Source: Paraburkholderia sp. D15 (GTDB lineage: Bacteria > Pseudomonadota > Gammaproteobacteria > Burkholderiales > Burkholderiaceae). Taken from it: a stretch of 64,000 bases of DNA. The notes beneath the pieces are model-generated. The model ran no database searches and was not told the DNA's origin. It was given only the letters and a program-made list of their open reading frames with translations. Below are positions 10,218-19,222 of this stretch, in pieces. The stretch lies in contig NZ_CP110395.1 of NCBI RefSeq assembly GCF_029910215.1, positions 2,480,001-2,544,000 of the forward strand, given 5' to 3'. Every line of letters starts with the position of its first letter. Positions within the stretch are counted from its first letter, which is position 1. Position numbers and translations under genes: made by a program.

Positions 10218-13200
10218 TCAGGACGCCGACACTTCGGCAAGCGTGTCGTTCTCATCTTCCATGACGGAAAACCAGGGATAGAAGCTCTGTCTACGCAAAT
10301 AGTTGAGCGCAGTCACAACCTGGATTTCACGACCAACAGGATCGTAATAGTGTGTGTCGGCAAAGCCGCACACCTGCATAGAACTGTCGACTACGTACTG
10401 CCAGTCGTCGATGAAGTACGGCTGATAGGTTCTGACCACCTGCCCTTTATTGTCGTATTCGACACGTCCGGACACAGTCCAGCGTGGGTCGGCAGTCGCC
10501 TCCACAGGCTCGCCGTTATCGTCGCACGCTATTTCGCCACTATCGGTGCGCTGCCATGCTGGACCGGCCGGCGCCTTGGAGACCGTTTGCAGGGGACGTC
10601 CAAAGCCATCGCTGTACGACACGGTCACGCGAACCTGCTGGCCGGGATCGTCCGGATAACGATCGGCCAGCAGAATGGCACTGTTGACAGGCGTGCGTGG
10701 CGCGCTGGCCAATACTTGCCGTGCCGCGAGCGTCAGTTCCGGTTTGGAAGCTTTCGACGAGATCCACCGTCGACCCGAGGCGCGAATATGGCCCTGCGCG
10801 GTGATGAAGCGCAAGCTCAGCAACCGCGCCCATTCACGCACGGAAAGCTCGCCGCTGCCGCCGTACCCGGCCTGCGACACCTGGCCCATCCAGCTAAACG
10901 GATCGTAAGCGCAAATGCTCGCAAGATGCTGCGCCGAAGTGCCAGCATTCGCAACGGCGGTTGCGACTGATTGGCCGTACGATACCGGGAAGTCTGCAAC
11001 AGATCCGAAGCCGGTGGCTTCCGCGTTTTCCGTGCCATAAAAGCTCGTCGCAATCGCGCGCCCTAGCGCATCGAGCTGGACCTCGTGGAAATTGCCGTTA
11101 ATGTCAGTCATCCTGACCGGTTGCAGGAAACGATAATCGTATTCGAACGCCTTGTTGTTACCCACGGCGTCCTGCACCCGTTCGACGACGCAATAATGGC
11201 TGTCATATGTCGATGTGCTCTGCCCGGTCAGCATGGTTCTCCGATGGCTGACAGGAAAATAGAAGGCGGCGCCATCGCCATACGTGACGAAATTCTGCTG
11301 GACGATCCAGACAGGGGCTTCGTCGGCTTCACCCACTGCCAATACGGTTGGGCTCGATACGTAGCCAGCAGTCAGTAATCTGGAAACCAGGGTATCGGCG
11401 TCCAATATCCCGTCGTACGCCGCCAGGCAAGACTCATCCAGCTCGGCGGTTTCAGTATGGTCAATGAGCGCGAGAAAATCGGGTGTTCCCTCGTTCGTGC
11501 CGTACACGACGACGCTCTGCCCAGCATATATTCGTGGCCGCGAGCTCGCCATCAGGCCGCTACTGGACGTCAGACTCTCGAAGGACAATCCCTCGACCGG
11601 CACATCCGCATCTGCGTAGGTCAGAACGTTCGCCCGCTGTTGACTGGGCAGTCTCAATCGCCACTGCTGAGGCTGCGTCAGGTGCCACACGCTGCTACGT
11701 GTTTCATTCAGGCGCAATACAAGTTGTTGCGAATCGTACGAGCTACTCCAGCTCGTGGACGGTAACGTATCCGGATACGGCGATGCCGCGGGTCGAGCAC
11801 GCCGCGGATAATTGACGCTTACCTCCCATAACGCCACACCGTATTCGTCGAGACCTAGAACGACTTGCTGTGCCACTTGAGGGTCAGTCGCGATCCTTTC
11901 GTAGCCATAACTCAATTGCTCCAGTTGCACAGGCATCGAGATCGCCGCGCAGCCGGATGCGGTTGCCTGAACCTGTCGGACCTGATACCGAAACGTCGCT
12001 ACGCTATACGGAAAAGACTGATGGTCGCCACCGTCAAGACCATAAACCTCACTACGCAGAGTCGAACCCTTTAGCGCCCTATACAGCCAGAATCGCGTCG
12101 TATCGTCCGGGCTATCCAGAACGACATCCTGTTTGGCGGTCGCATCGTATTGAGTCAACCGGGTCGAATTGACGGGAAAGGCCGCATCGTCGTGATACGG
12201 CATCCCATACAGATGGGTCTCGTCCTGTTCTCTTCCAGTGTGGTACCAGAACCTGCTCTGAAGTGGCGGCGCAAAGGGGATGGCGTCATCGGTCGAGGAA
12301 GCATTCTTGTTGGTATCCTGAGCCTCGATGTAGCCAAATCCCCGGAATTCCTGTTCGCGGCCGTCGTACACGCCGCGACGGTAAAGGTAGCTTTGGCTAA
12401 GTACGTTACCCGTGATTTCATCGGTGCTAGTGACAGCCGATACTAATTGCATCGGAAACGGTAGCGCGCTGAGCGCGGATCCATCTTCCTGTTTTTTCTC
12501 ATCGAGCCATTCCTGCGCCGAACTACGGTACATCACCTCCGTGTTCGCGCCCATATTGCTATTGATACCATTCAGCAAGTAAGGCTTGAGATCGGCGAAG
12601 TGGTAGCACCAGTGCCGTGCGTCGAGATAGGGTTGCGTCAGCACGAGACTCGCCAATCCCAGTCCCTGTACATCAGCTACGCTAAGTTGGCATAAACGGT
12701 CGAAGCGAACGCCAGCGGGCCACGGCAAATCGAACGGGCCGTCCAGGCTGTTACCCGCCTGGTTAAACCAGATGTGCATCGCGTCGCTGTCGGCATAAAT
12801 CAGATCGGCCGCGCCCGAACCGTCGAGGTCCGCCAGATACACCTGCTCAGGGTTGAACGTGGTCTCATCCAGAGTCAACCCGGCAAGCTGGAAAGGCGTG
12901 CCGAAGTGCCCACGACCGAGGTTCGGCCAGACCGTCACGCCATCGTGCCGGATACGAACGAGATGCTGCTGCCCGGACCCCAGCATGTCGCTGAATCCGA
13001 CCAGTTCCCGTGCGTCTCTTCCGGCGATCGGCAAGTCATCGGTCTGATCGACGTCGGCCCCTGCATCGAAACCGCTTCGCTGGTTAGCGTAAAGGCGCAC
13101 GCTTCTCGGGCCGATCATGGCGATATCGGGCATGCCGCCGCCGCTCAGGTCCACCAGTTTTGCCTGCGGCTGAAAAAACTCTACCGGCAGTGCGTTGAAC

Positions 13201-14693
13201 GGCGTAAAACCGGACCACGTGCCGTCGGGGTTGATCGTGAAGAAGCCCGCCAGGCCCGGCTGTGCAACGATCCAGTCAAGCTTGCCATCGCCGTCGATAT
13301 CCATGAGCCCCATGCGCTCCGGCTGCATGGCGGGAATAGACGGTAACGGCTGCCAGTCGTCATAGGTCACCGTGTCACCCCCGGTATCGGCACGCATGGG
13401 CGCCCGGTAGTACCAAAGTTCACCGGCACGATAAAGCACGCCGGCGATGCCCTCTCCATGCAGGTCCACCAACTGATAGGGGTGACCATCGTTCAGCCCC
13501 GGAAAGGCGTCGAATATTTGCCATTGCGCCGGGTCTGGTGAAAATTCGAATGGACTGTAATTCAAGTCCATTGGAGGCAATTGCTGGACTGTTCCATCGG
13601 CTTCGTAGGCAAGCCTCTGTGCGCCGGTCAGACGGGTGAGTACTGGATTTTCGTCATATTCCAGCAAAAGTCGGGCAACCAGCGTATTCGCCTCGCCCTG
13701 CCCGTCGAGACCCAACTCGTCTGCAAAGTGATGGAACATCAGGACCTGACGGCATAGACGGTGGGTACGTACTTCAAAGCCAAAGTGATAGCTGGAAAAC
13801 GCGTCCTGACGGACCGGCCATGTGTTGCCGGCACCGGGTCCGTAGCCAGGAGGGACGCCGGGTTCAACACCTCGGGCACCATAGTCGAATACCAGGGAGA
13901 ACAACCACGCCTGATCCTTGGGTGCCGTTGTGCCAAACAAAAAAAGATCGGCAGACGGCGTCACATTCCCGTAACTAACCTCAGTAAGGTAGCGGTTCGC
14001 CTGACGGTCACGTAGCCCCTCGTTGCTCTCTGTGTCGATTCCGGAATCATCTTCTGGCCGGTAAGCGAAATAGATGTGTTCGCCATTAGGCGACACCGAT
14101 TCTTCGGACAACCACACTGCGATATGCGTCGGAATCGACGGATCGGCGATCCGCGCCGCGGTTGTCTTACCGAGGCAATGTAGTTGACCGTCTGAACCGT
14201 GAATCAACCAGAAGTCGTTGCCCTCCGCCTGACCTGTCCAACGTTCGATACGATCAAAGCTACCCTCGATCCGGGGGTAATACCGTGTCACCTCATACGT
14301 ATCGCCAAGGTTGAGCGAGCCGTATGTCGATGTCGATGTCGTCGTGACCTTGCCGTCGCTACCCCGCTCTGGCTCCAGCACTTCTCCATCGGGACCGACG
14401 AACTGATCGTCGTCGATGTACTGAGGCACGCCACTACTCGTACGACGCGCAATGGCCCGCTGACTGACACCCCAGCCCACTCCAAACGTGCCGTTGCCGG
14501 CGCCGCTGCTGTAACTCAACTCCATTGAGGGAGCGTAGCCTCGCCCGCTGGAAATCGGCAACGGCAGCTTCATCGAGGCCATACCGGTTGGTCCGACTTG
14601 GCCCAGGGTCGCGCTACCCCCTTGAATCGCTCCGCCTCCCTTGGGTAAGGAAGGCTCTGTGATCCGTACGGACGACTGAGCAGAAGCTTTCAT
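10218..14693 (-). CDS. tcaC: Tc toxin component B (TcaC/TcdB-like, SpvB and FG-GAP domains)
   Basis: A 1491-residue TcB protein. It pairs with TcC to form the cocoon and caps the TcA channel through a beta-propeller. The N-terminus (SLPKGGGAIQGG, then GRGYAPSMELSYSSGAGNGTFG) is the SpvB-type domain. Propeller-type FG-GAP/VCBS motifs follow: MGLMDIDGDGKLDWIV, LVDLSGGGMPDIAMIG and YLADLDGSGAADLIYAD. The C-terminal half is the TcB middle/C region ending in Rhs-like strands (YYDPVGREIQVVT). The ATG at 14691-14693 is chosen because GGAGGA (14701-14706) lies 7 nt upstream; an upstream in-frame start at 14708 overlaps that site. It forms an operon with the TcC gene. Confidence 0.94.
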   Translation of the reverse strand: MKASAQSSVRITEPSLPKGGGAIQGGSATLGQVGPTGMASMKLPLPISSGRGYAPSMELSYSSGAGNGTFGVGWGVSQRAIARRTSSGVPQYIDDDQFVGPDGEVLEPERGSDGKVTTTSTSTYGSLNLGDTYEVTRYYPRIEGSFDRIERWTGQAEGNDFWLIHGSDGQLHCLGKTTAARIADPSIPTHIAVWLSEESVSPNGEHIYFAYRPEDDSGIDTESNEGLRDRQANRYLTEVSYGNVTPSADLFLFGTTAPKDQAWLFSLVFDYGARGVEPGVPPGYGPGAGNTWPVRQDAFSSYHFGFEVRTHRLCRQVLMFHHFADELGLDGQGEANTLVARLLLEYDENPVLTRLTGAQRLAYEADGTVQQLPPMDLNYSPFEFSPDPAQWQIFDAFPGLNDGHPYQLVDLHGEGIAGVLYRAGELWYYRAPMRADTGGDTVTYDDWQPLPSIPAMQPERMGLMDIDGDGKLDWIVAQPGLAGFFTINPDGTWSGFTPFNALPVEFFQPQAKLVDLSGGGMPDIAMIGPRSVRLYANQRSGFDAGADVDQTDDLPIAGRDARELVGFSDMLGSGQQHLVRIRHDGVTVWPNLGRGHFGTPFQLAGLTLDETTFNPEQVYLADLDGSGAADLIYADSDAMHIWFNQAGNSLDGPFDLPWPAGVRFDRLCQLSVADVQGLGLASLVLTQPYLDARHWCYHFADLKPYLLNGINSNMGANTEVMYRSSAQEWLDEKKQEDGSALSALPFPMQLVSAVTSTDEITGNVLSQSYLYRRGVYDGREQEFRGFGYIEAQDTNKNASSTDDAIPFAPPLQSRFWYHTGREQDETHLYGMPYHDDAAFPVNSTRLTQYDATAKQDVVLDSPDDTTRFWLYRALKGSTLRSEVYGLDGGDHQSFPYSVATFRYQVRQVQATASGCAAISMPVQLEQLSYGYERIATDPQVAQQVVLGLDEYGVALWEVSVNYPRRARPAASPYPDTLPSTSWSSSYDSQQLVLRLNETRSSVWHLTQPQQWRLRLPSQQRANVLTYADADVPVEGLSFESLTSSSGLMASSRPRIYAGQSVVVYGTNEGTPDFLALIDHTETAELDESCLAAYDGILDADTLVSRLLTAGYVSSPTVLAVGEADEAPVWIVQQNFVTYGDGAAFYFPVSHRRTMLTGQSTSTYDSHYCVVERVQDAVGNNKAFEYDYRFLQPVRMTDINGNFHEVQLDALGRAIATSFYGTENAEATGFGSVADFPVSYGQSVATAVANAGTSAQHLASICAYDPFSWMGQVSQAGYGGSGELSVREWARLLSLRFITAQGHIRASGRRWISSKASKPELTLAARQVLASAPRTPVNSAILLADRYPDDPGQQVRVTVSYSDGFGRPLQTVSKAPAGPAWQRTDSGEIACDDNGEPVEATADPRWTVSGRVEYDNKGQVVRTYQPYFIDDWQYVVDSSMQVCGFADTHYYDPVGREIQVVTALNYLRRQSFYPWFSVMEDENDTLAEVSAS

Positions 14694-14839
14694 GAGCGGT
14701 TCCTCCACGCGACAAAAGTAGCGGTGGCTGTCCTGTTTAACCGATGCAGCGGATCATGCCGCTGGCAAAAACCGCGAGCAGGGCCTGTTCAAATGACGCC
14801 CGAAACGCGCGTCGCTGCGGCGGATATCAACAGTAATAA

Positions 14840-14856
14840 TTTCGAACACTGCGAAA
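14840..14856. promoter_or_regulatory. Candidate LysR-type operator (T-N11-A dyad)
   Basis: TTTCGAACACTGCGAAA is a perfect 5-7-5 dyad whose core TCG-N7-CGA has the T-N11-A form typical of LysR-family sites. A second, shorter dyad of the same half-sites (CGAAA-ATA-TTTCG, 14862-14874) follows within 6 bp. The neighbouring LysR gene at 24116 is the natural candidate to bind here. That link is inference. Confidence 0.4.
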
Positions 14857-15045
14857 AGTTACGAAAATATTTCGATTCGTTTGCAATGAAATTCAATTTG
14901 AAGGGTTTGAATTCATATGGAACCCGGTTGAGCGGATCTACCCCTCTACGGGACAGAATATACTTTTAAGACGATCCGCCAGTACTTCATTGCAGATAAC
15001 ATTAAAAAATCCGATCTACATGCAATAACCCACATCATCATTCCA

Positions 15046-15090
15046 TTTGACGGAATTATCTATTTGTCATGCACTTTAAATTTTTGTCAT
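15046..15090 (+). repeat. Short direct repeats upstream of the tcA genes
   Basis: TTTGTCAT occurs at 15063-15070 and 15083-15090, exactly 20 bp apart (two helical turns), and the related TTTGACGG lies at 15046-15053. The regular spacing on one face of the helix suggests an activator site about 340 bp before the tcA start, but no known consensus is matched. Confidence 0.35.
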
Positions 15091-15424
15091 TATCAAATTC
15101 TCCCTTGAAGTCACCAAGGTAACGGCCTATTGTTCGCTTTAAATTTCCACACCACCTTATCGTGATCCGGCCGCATCATGATGAAACCTGTTGCGGAAAC
15201 CCCACTCCATACTGAATGCACAAAAAATGCCGCCATCTGCGCACGCGGGGTAATTTTCAGGTTGTTTAAAAAATTCGAATAACGAACTGTGTCGTTTCAA
15301 TGCCATCCCCGGATGTTGCATTAAATATGGGTAGATTGCCTGGGGCAACCGGCAGGCGTATTCACGCGTTCGCGGGAAAGCCGCTGCGCGCAAGAGAAAT
15401 CTGTTTACCGAATGAGGCGATCGA

Positions 15425-18400
15425 ATGAATTCAACCAGCAAAACTGCATCGAGCCTGAGCCTGCGCGCCAGCCCCTACATCCGGAGTATCGAAGCCAAAT
15501 TAAATTTACCCGGTGCCTTGAGTCGAGCTGGCTACCTTTCAGTCTTTGACATTGCCCGTCAGCCCAAAAGCCAGTTCGTCCGTCGAAACGGAGGGCTGCT
15601 CAAAAAACAAAGCGAGTCGGCCTACGATCTCGCGCTTGGATTAGCTAATCAGCTACGGCGCGCATTTCGTCAAAAGCAGCTCGCCGCCGGCGTGCAGAGC
15701 TTACGTCCCCGGACACTTAGTGGGCAACTCGCATTGCCGACGCCGCAGAACTCGCTTAAACAAGGGCTGATGACCGGCGGTCCAAGCTGGCAAACGCAGT
15801 TTAACGACGACTGGAGCGCGTATTGCCAGAATGGCGCCCCCGAGGCTAACGATTCTCCGGTCGCTTACCTAAGCTGGCTATACAGCCAGGCGCTCAGTTT
15901 TGAGCGGAGCGCCGGGGATGCGAAACTAGACGTCATCACGCTGGCCGATCGCCGTCCCGATCTATCGTCATTGCTCATTGACGACGCAGCCATCAACCAG
16001 GTGGTGCCCTCACTACAATTGGTCAATCAAATTCTGGAAGGTGTCATTGCGCACACTATCAGCGACTCTACCGTCGATGAAACACTGGCAACGACTCGTT
16101 ATCCATCGCCGCTGCCTTATCACTACCCACATGATCAGGTTCATCTCTCGCTAAACACGGCAGGCGTACCTCTATTGGAAGTAATCGGCCAGACCGATAT
16201 CAGTTGGCCATATTTCATTTCAAGCTCAATGACTGGAGAGAGCAGCGAGCAAGCCTTGGCGCTAGCCAGTTTGCTGGCACCTGAGCAGCAGACGATTGTT
16301 ACGGAACCGACCCATGCCGCGTCATCGGATTTTTACAAAGCCAATTTCGGCTATGACACCGCTGATTACATACCATTTGCCACTCCGAATTTACTAGCCC
16401 GTCAGACTGGCATTACAGTGCCTCAGTTGGAAGCGTTACTGGCCGGCACCAGCGAGGGAACCAGCGTGCTGGCATCCCCCAACGTAAATGATACGGATGC
16501 CAATGCAAGCCTTTACGGCGCCGCATTCATTAATATGGGAAGCACTCCCCCCGTGGAGATTTCCCCATACCACGCTATCGACACGAAAACTCTGACGGAC
16601 GAAAAAAGTTCCGCAACCCCCGCCATTGCCAACAACGCCGTCTTCAGTACACCAGGTCAGTTTAACGGCGGAATTATTTTGGACGGCAGATCGAAGCCAG
16701 AGTTTTATTTGAATTACGACCTGAGTTTTGCCGGATCAAAGCTCATGCCTTATTCACTGGTTTTTTGGTGCAAGGTGGCGAACGGAGAAGGAAAAAATTT
16801 GTGCATCATCACAACAAACAAGGCAACGAGCGATCCTGAAGGTGAGCAGGGAATAGCGGTATTACTTAAGGTCGATGAATCGGGAATTTATTCTCTATTA
16901 TTGAATATCGCCGATAGCAATAAGCAATGTTTTGAAAATACTCTGGCTTTTCCGCCTGATCAATGGGTTTTGGTGGCCATCACTCTCGATCCGGATGTAA
17001 GTCCTGGCACGCTTACTCTGTACGTTGGCACGTCTGGTAGCACTTCTTGTGAATCAGTCAGCGTCAGTCTCAGTAATCTGGGCCCCGTAACTTCGTCCCA
17101 AGGCGTCTGGGGCTTTAACGGCAACAAAGGAAACACTTACTATAATTCGTTCCCCGACCGATGGGGAACTGTTAGTTATGACGATATTACCGTCTGGGGA
17201 AGATGTCTCCGCGAAGACGAAGTCAACGGTTTCATCACAGCAAATAGCTCGGGTGGACACTATTCTACTATGAGCCATTACTATTTACTGGATACAGACG
17301 GGCCGCTTTCACTTCCATATTCTTTGCTCAATCTCTCAGATAACCGTATGGATCGGATCAATCGCATGGTGCGCCTGCAACGCTGGCTGGACCTCCCCTA
17401 TGAGCAGGTCGATTTACTACTCAGCGCCTGCATCCATGCGCAAGGTAAAAACAATACCGATTTTTCATCCAACACACACACTTCGCGCATGCTCGGCGCA
17501 TTCCGCCATTTCCAGAAAAAATATAAAATCACGGCCTTTCAATTCGCCGCCCTCATCGACAAAATAACGCCGTATGCCATCTCACCAAACGTGCCGTTTT
17601 TTGACCGGATATTCAATTCTCCATCTCTATTCGAAACTTCATTTTCAATAACAGGAGATAACTTCAACTACCCACCAACCAGCGAAAGCGATGAGAGGAT
17701 CGTGAAACAGCTGTGCGCTGGGCTCGATATTTCGGAGGCGCAGTTTGCCGTGCTCGCCGAACAGGTCATGACGCAGTTCGGCGGATCTCCGGGCGTCCTG
17801 CCATGTTCGCTGCAAATGGTCTCAGCCCTCTACCGCCTAACAATGCTGCCGCGCTGGATGGGACTTTCGTTTGCGGAAGGCGCGGCACTATTTAGCCTGT
17901 TGGGTGACGATCAAGCAGCGTGGAAAACGCTGGCCGGCGTACCGCAACTGGCAGCGTTGGGTGATGACTCGGATCTGCCGACAGACAGCGATATTCTGGA
18001 CGTGTTGATGGCGCTCGATAGCGCGGCCGACTGGTCAAAAACTCATTCACAGTCCTGGATAAGAAACTATCTGGTCTTGCAGGACTCGCTCGCGCATCCG
18101 GTACCAACAACCAACATCCTGAATGTCATCACCAGCATCAATCAGCAACTGCCGGCGGCGCTGCTCACGGAAGCTGATTTTGATGCGACGGGAGTGCCTG
18201 CGCCGGCCGGTCCCGAGGCTCTCACCTCGGGTGTGACTTTCAACCTTCCCAAGGCAGTCGCGGGGTCTCCTGCGCAGAGCACGGGCTCCGGCTGGATGGG
18301 CGCGTTGAGCAGTCTCGTGGATCCGGGAGGTCTAGTGCTTCCTGTATCACCGGACGCCGACGCCACTGTCTATGAAACCCTGCACGCTGCCGTAACCGCC

Positions 18401-19159
18401 GTCGTCGAAGCCATGACCTTCGACGCGAGCGTTACCCTGACGCCCGAGCAAATCGCCGACGCCTTGACGACAGTGATTTTCCAGGCGCTATTAACCCAAA
18501 ACGGTATTGCCGACAGCGCGCTCGCCCAGTTGTTGAACACCACTCAATCCCTATCCACCTTCCTGTTGCGGTGGGCGAGCGACAGCGAGTATCGACTGTT
18601 GTCCGACACGCTCGAACTCAATGGTATCTCCACGCCGACAACGATCCCCGACCCTTATCTGCAGGCACTCTACCAGTTGGGCCGGCGCGCTTCCCTGGTG
18701 GCTCAGTATCACTTGACGCCAGCGACGCTCCACGCGTTTCTTGCCAACCCGAACTGGTTCGGAGTGTCCAATACTGCCTTGACCCTGACGCTTCTGTATC
18801 GCCTCAGTCGCTATGCCGACTGGCTGTCAATCGCAGGCAAGGAGGACGCCGTACTCGCTTACCTTGGCTGGGTGAACGGAAGTACTCCTCCGGATGTGGG
18901 CGCCGCCGCGACCGCACTGGCCGATCTGCTCGGCTGGGACAGCAGCGAAGTGCGGGATGCCGCCGCCCGGTTCGGCACCAGCGGTCTGGCGCTTACGGTC
19001 ACCGATGTCGATGGAGTGATGCGCCTGCAGACGCTGTCGGAAGAGACGGGTTTGTCGGTTGCCCCGCTGGTCAGTACCGGCGCGCTGACATTGAGCTCCG
19101 CCTATTCAGAATGGCAGGCAGCTGGAGAATCGCTGATCGCCGCACAGGGCGCGCAATGA
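15425..19159 (+). CDS. tccA: Tc toxin component A, N-terminal half (TccA/VRP1-like) with a LamG-type insertion
   Basis: A 1244-residue first half of a split TcA, the receptor-binding and pore-forming part of Tc toxins. Residues about 1-330 carry the VRP1/SpvA-like signature (SPVAYLSWLYSQA, ADRRPDLSSLLIDDAAINQV, YPSPLPYHYPHDQVHLSLN). Residues about 395-610 form a LamG/concanavalin-like beta domain (AVFSTPGQFNGGIILDG, MPYSLVFWCKV, DDITVWGRCLREDEV). The alpha-helical shell resumes at NRMDRINRMVRLQRWLDLPY. The ATG at 15425 has GAGG about 8 nt upstream. The DNA under the LamG part (about 16.6-17.3 kb) is AT-richer than the rest. Typical TccA is shorter, and the insertion explains much of the extra length. 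It is followed after 63 bp by the second half, as in Photorhabdus TccA/TccB and Yersinia YitA/YitB. Confidence 0.9.
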   Translation: MNSTSKTASSLSLRASPYIRSIEAKLNLPGALSRAGYLSVFDIARQPKSQFVRRNGGLLKKQSESAYDLALGLANQLRRAFRQKQLAAGVQSLRPRTLSGQLALPTPQNSLKQGLMTGGPSWQTQFNDDWSAYCQNGAPEANDSPVAYLSWLYSQALSFERSAGDAKLDVITLADRRPDLSSLLIDDAAINQVVPSLQLVNQILEGVIAHTISDSTVDETLATTRYPSPLPYHYPHDQVHLSLNTAGVPLLEVIGQTDISWPYFISSSMTGESSEQALALASLLAPEQQTIVTEPTHAASSDFYKANFGYDTADYIPFATPNLLARQTGITVPQLEALLAGTSEGTSVLASPNVNDTDANASLYGAAFINMGSTPPVEISPYHAIDTKTLTDEKSSATPAIANNAVFSTPGQFNGGIILDGRSKPEFYLNYDLSFAGSKLMPYSLVFWCKVANGEGKNLCIITTNKATSDPEGEQGIAVLLKVDESGIYSLLLNIADSNKQCFENTLAFPPDQWVLVAITLDPDVSPGTLTLYVGTSGSTSCESVSVSLSNLGPVTSSQGVWGFNGNKGNTYYNSFPDRWGTVSYDDITVWGRCLREDEVNGFITANSSGGHYSTMSHYYLLDTDGPLSLPYSLLNLSDNRMDRINRMVRLQRWLDLPYEQVDLLLSACIHAQGKNNTDFSSNTHTSRMLGAFRHFQKKYKITAFQFAALIDKITPYAISPNVPFFDRIFNSPSLFETSFSITGDNFNYPPTSESDERIVKQLCAGLDISEAQFAVLAEQVMTQFGGSPGVLPCSLQMVSALYRLTMLPRWMGLSFAEGAALFSLLGDDQAAWKTLAGVPQLAALGDDSDLPTDSDILDVLMALDSAADWSKTHSQSWIRNYLVLQDSLAHPVPTTNILNVITSINQQLPAALLTEADFDATGVPAPAGPEALTSGVTFNLPKAVAGSPAQSTGSGWMGALSSLVDPGGLVLPVSPDADATVYETLHAAVTAVVEAMTFDASVTLTPEQIADALTTVIFQALLTQNGIADSALAQLLNTTQSLSTFLLRWASDSEYRLLSDTLELNGISTPTTIPDPYLQALYQLGRRASLVAQYHLTPATLHAFLANPNWFGVSNTALTLTLLYRLSRYADWLSIAGKEDAVLAYLGWVNGSTPPDVGAAATALADLLGWDSSEVRDAAARFGTSGLALTVTDVDGVMRLQTLSEETGLSVAPLVSTGALTLSSAYSEWQAAGESLIAAQGAQ

Positions 19160-19222
19160 CGACAGCGCCGCCGCGTGGGAATGCCCGCGCGCCGCATCAG
19201 ACCCGTTTTCGTGAGGTTCCCC

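Larger units (their letters stand above)
14694..15424. promoter_or_regulatory. Divergent control region between the tcB-tcC and tcA operons
   Basis: A 731-bp, AT-rich, gene-free interval between the two divergent toxin operons. It must hold both promoters, though I cannot assign -35/-10 pairs securely. Visible elements are a LysR-type T-N11-A dyad at 14840-14856, a CGAAA-ATA-TTTCG palindrome at 14862-14874 and TTTGTCAT-like direct repeats at 15046-15090. Small open frames in it have no family similarity. Confidence 0.6.

Noticed and set aside
14724..15441. Small open frames in the divergent tc control region (14724-14969 and 15157-15441)
   Set aside because: No ribosome-binding sites or family similarity; the second overlaps the tcA start on the other strand.
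19160..19222. Frameshift or nonsense mutation splitting a single TcA
   Set aside because: Each half has its own ribosome-binding site and complete ends, and split TcA pairs are known in other tc loci.
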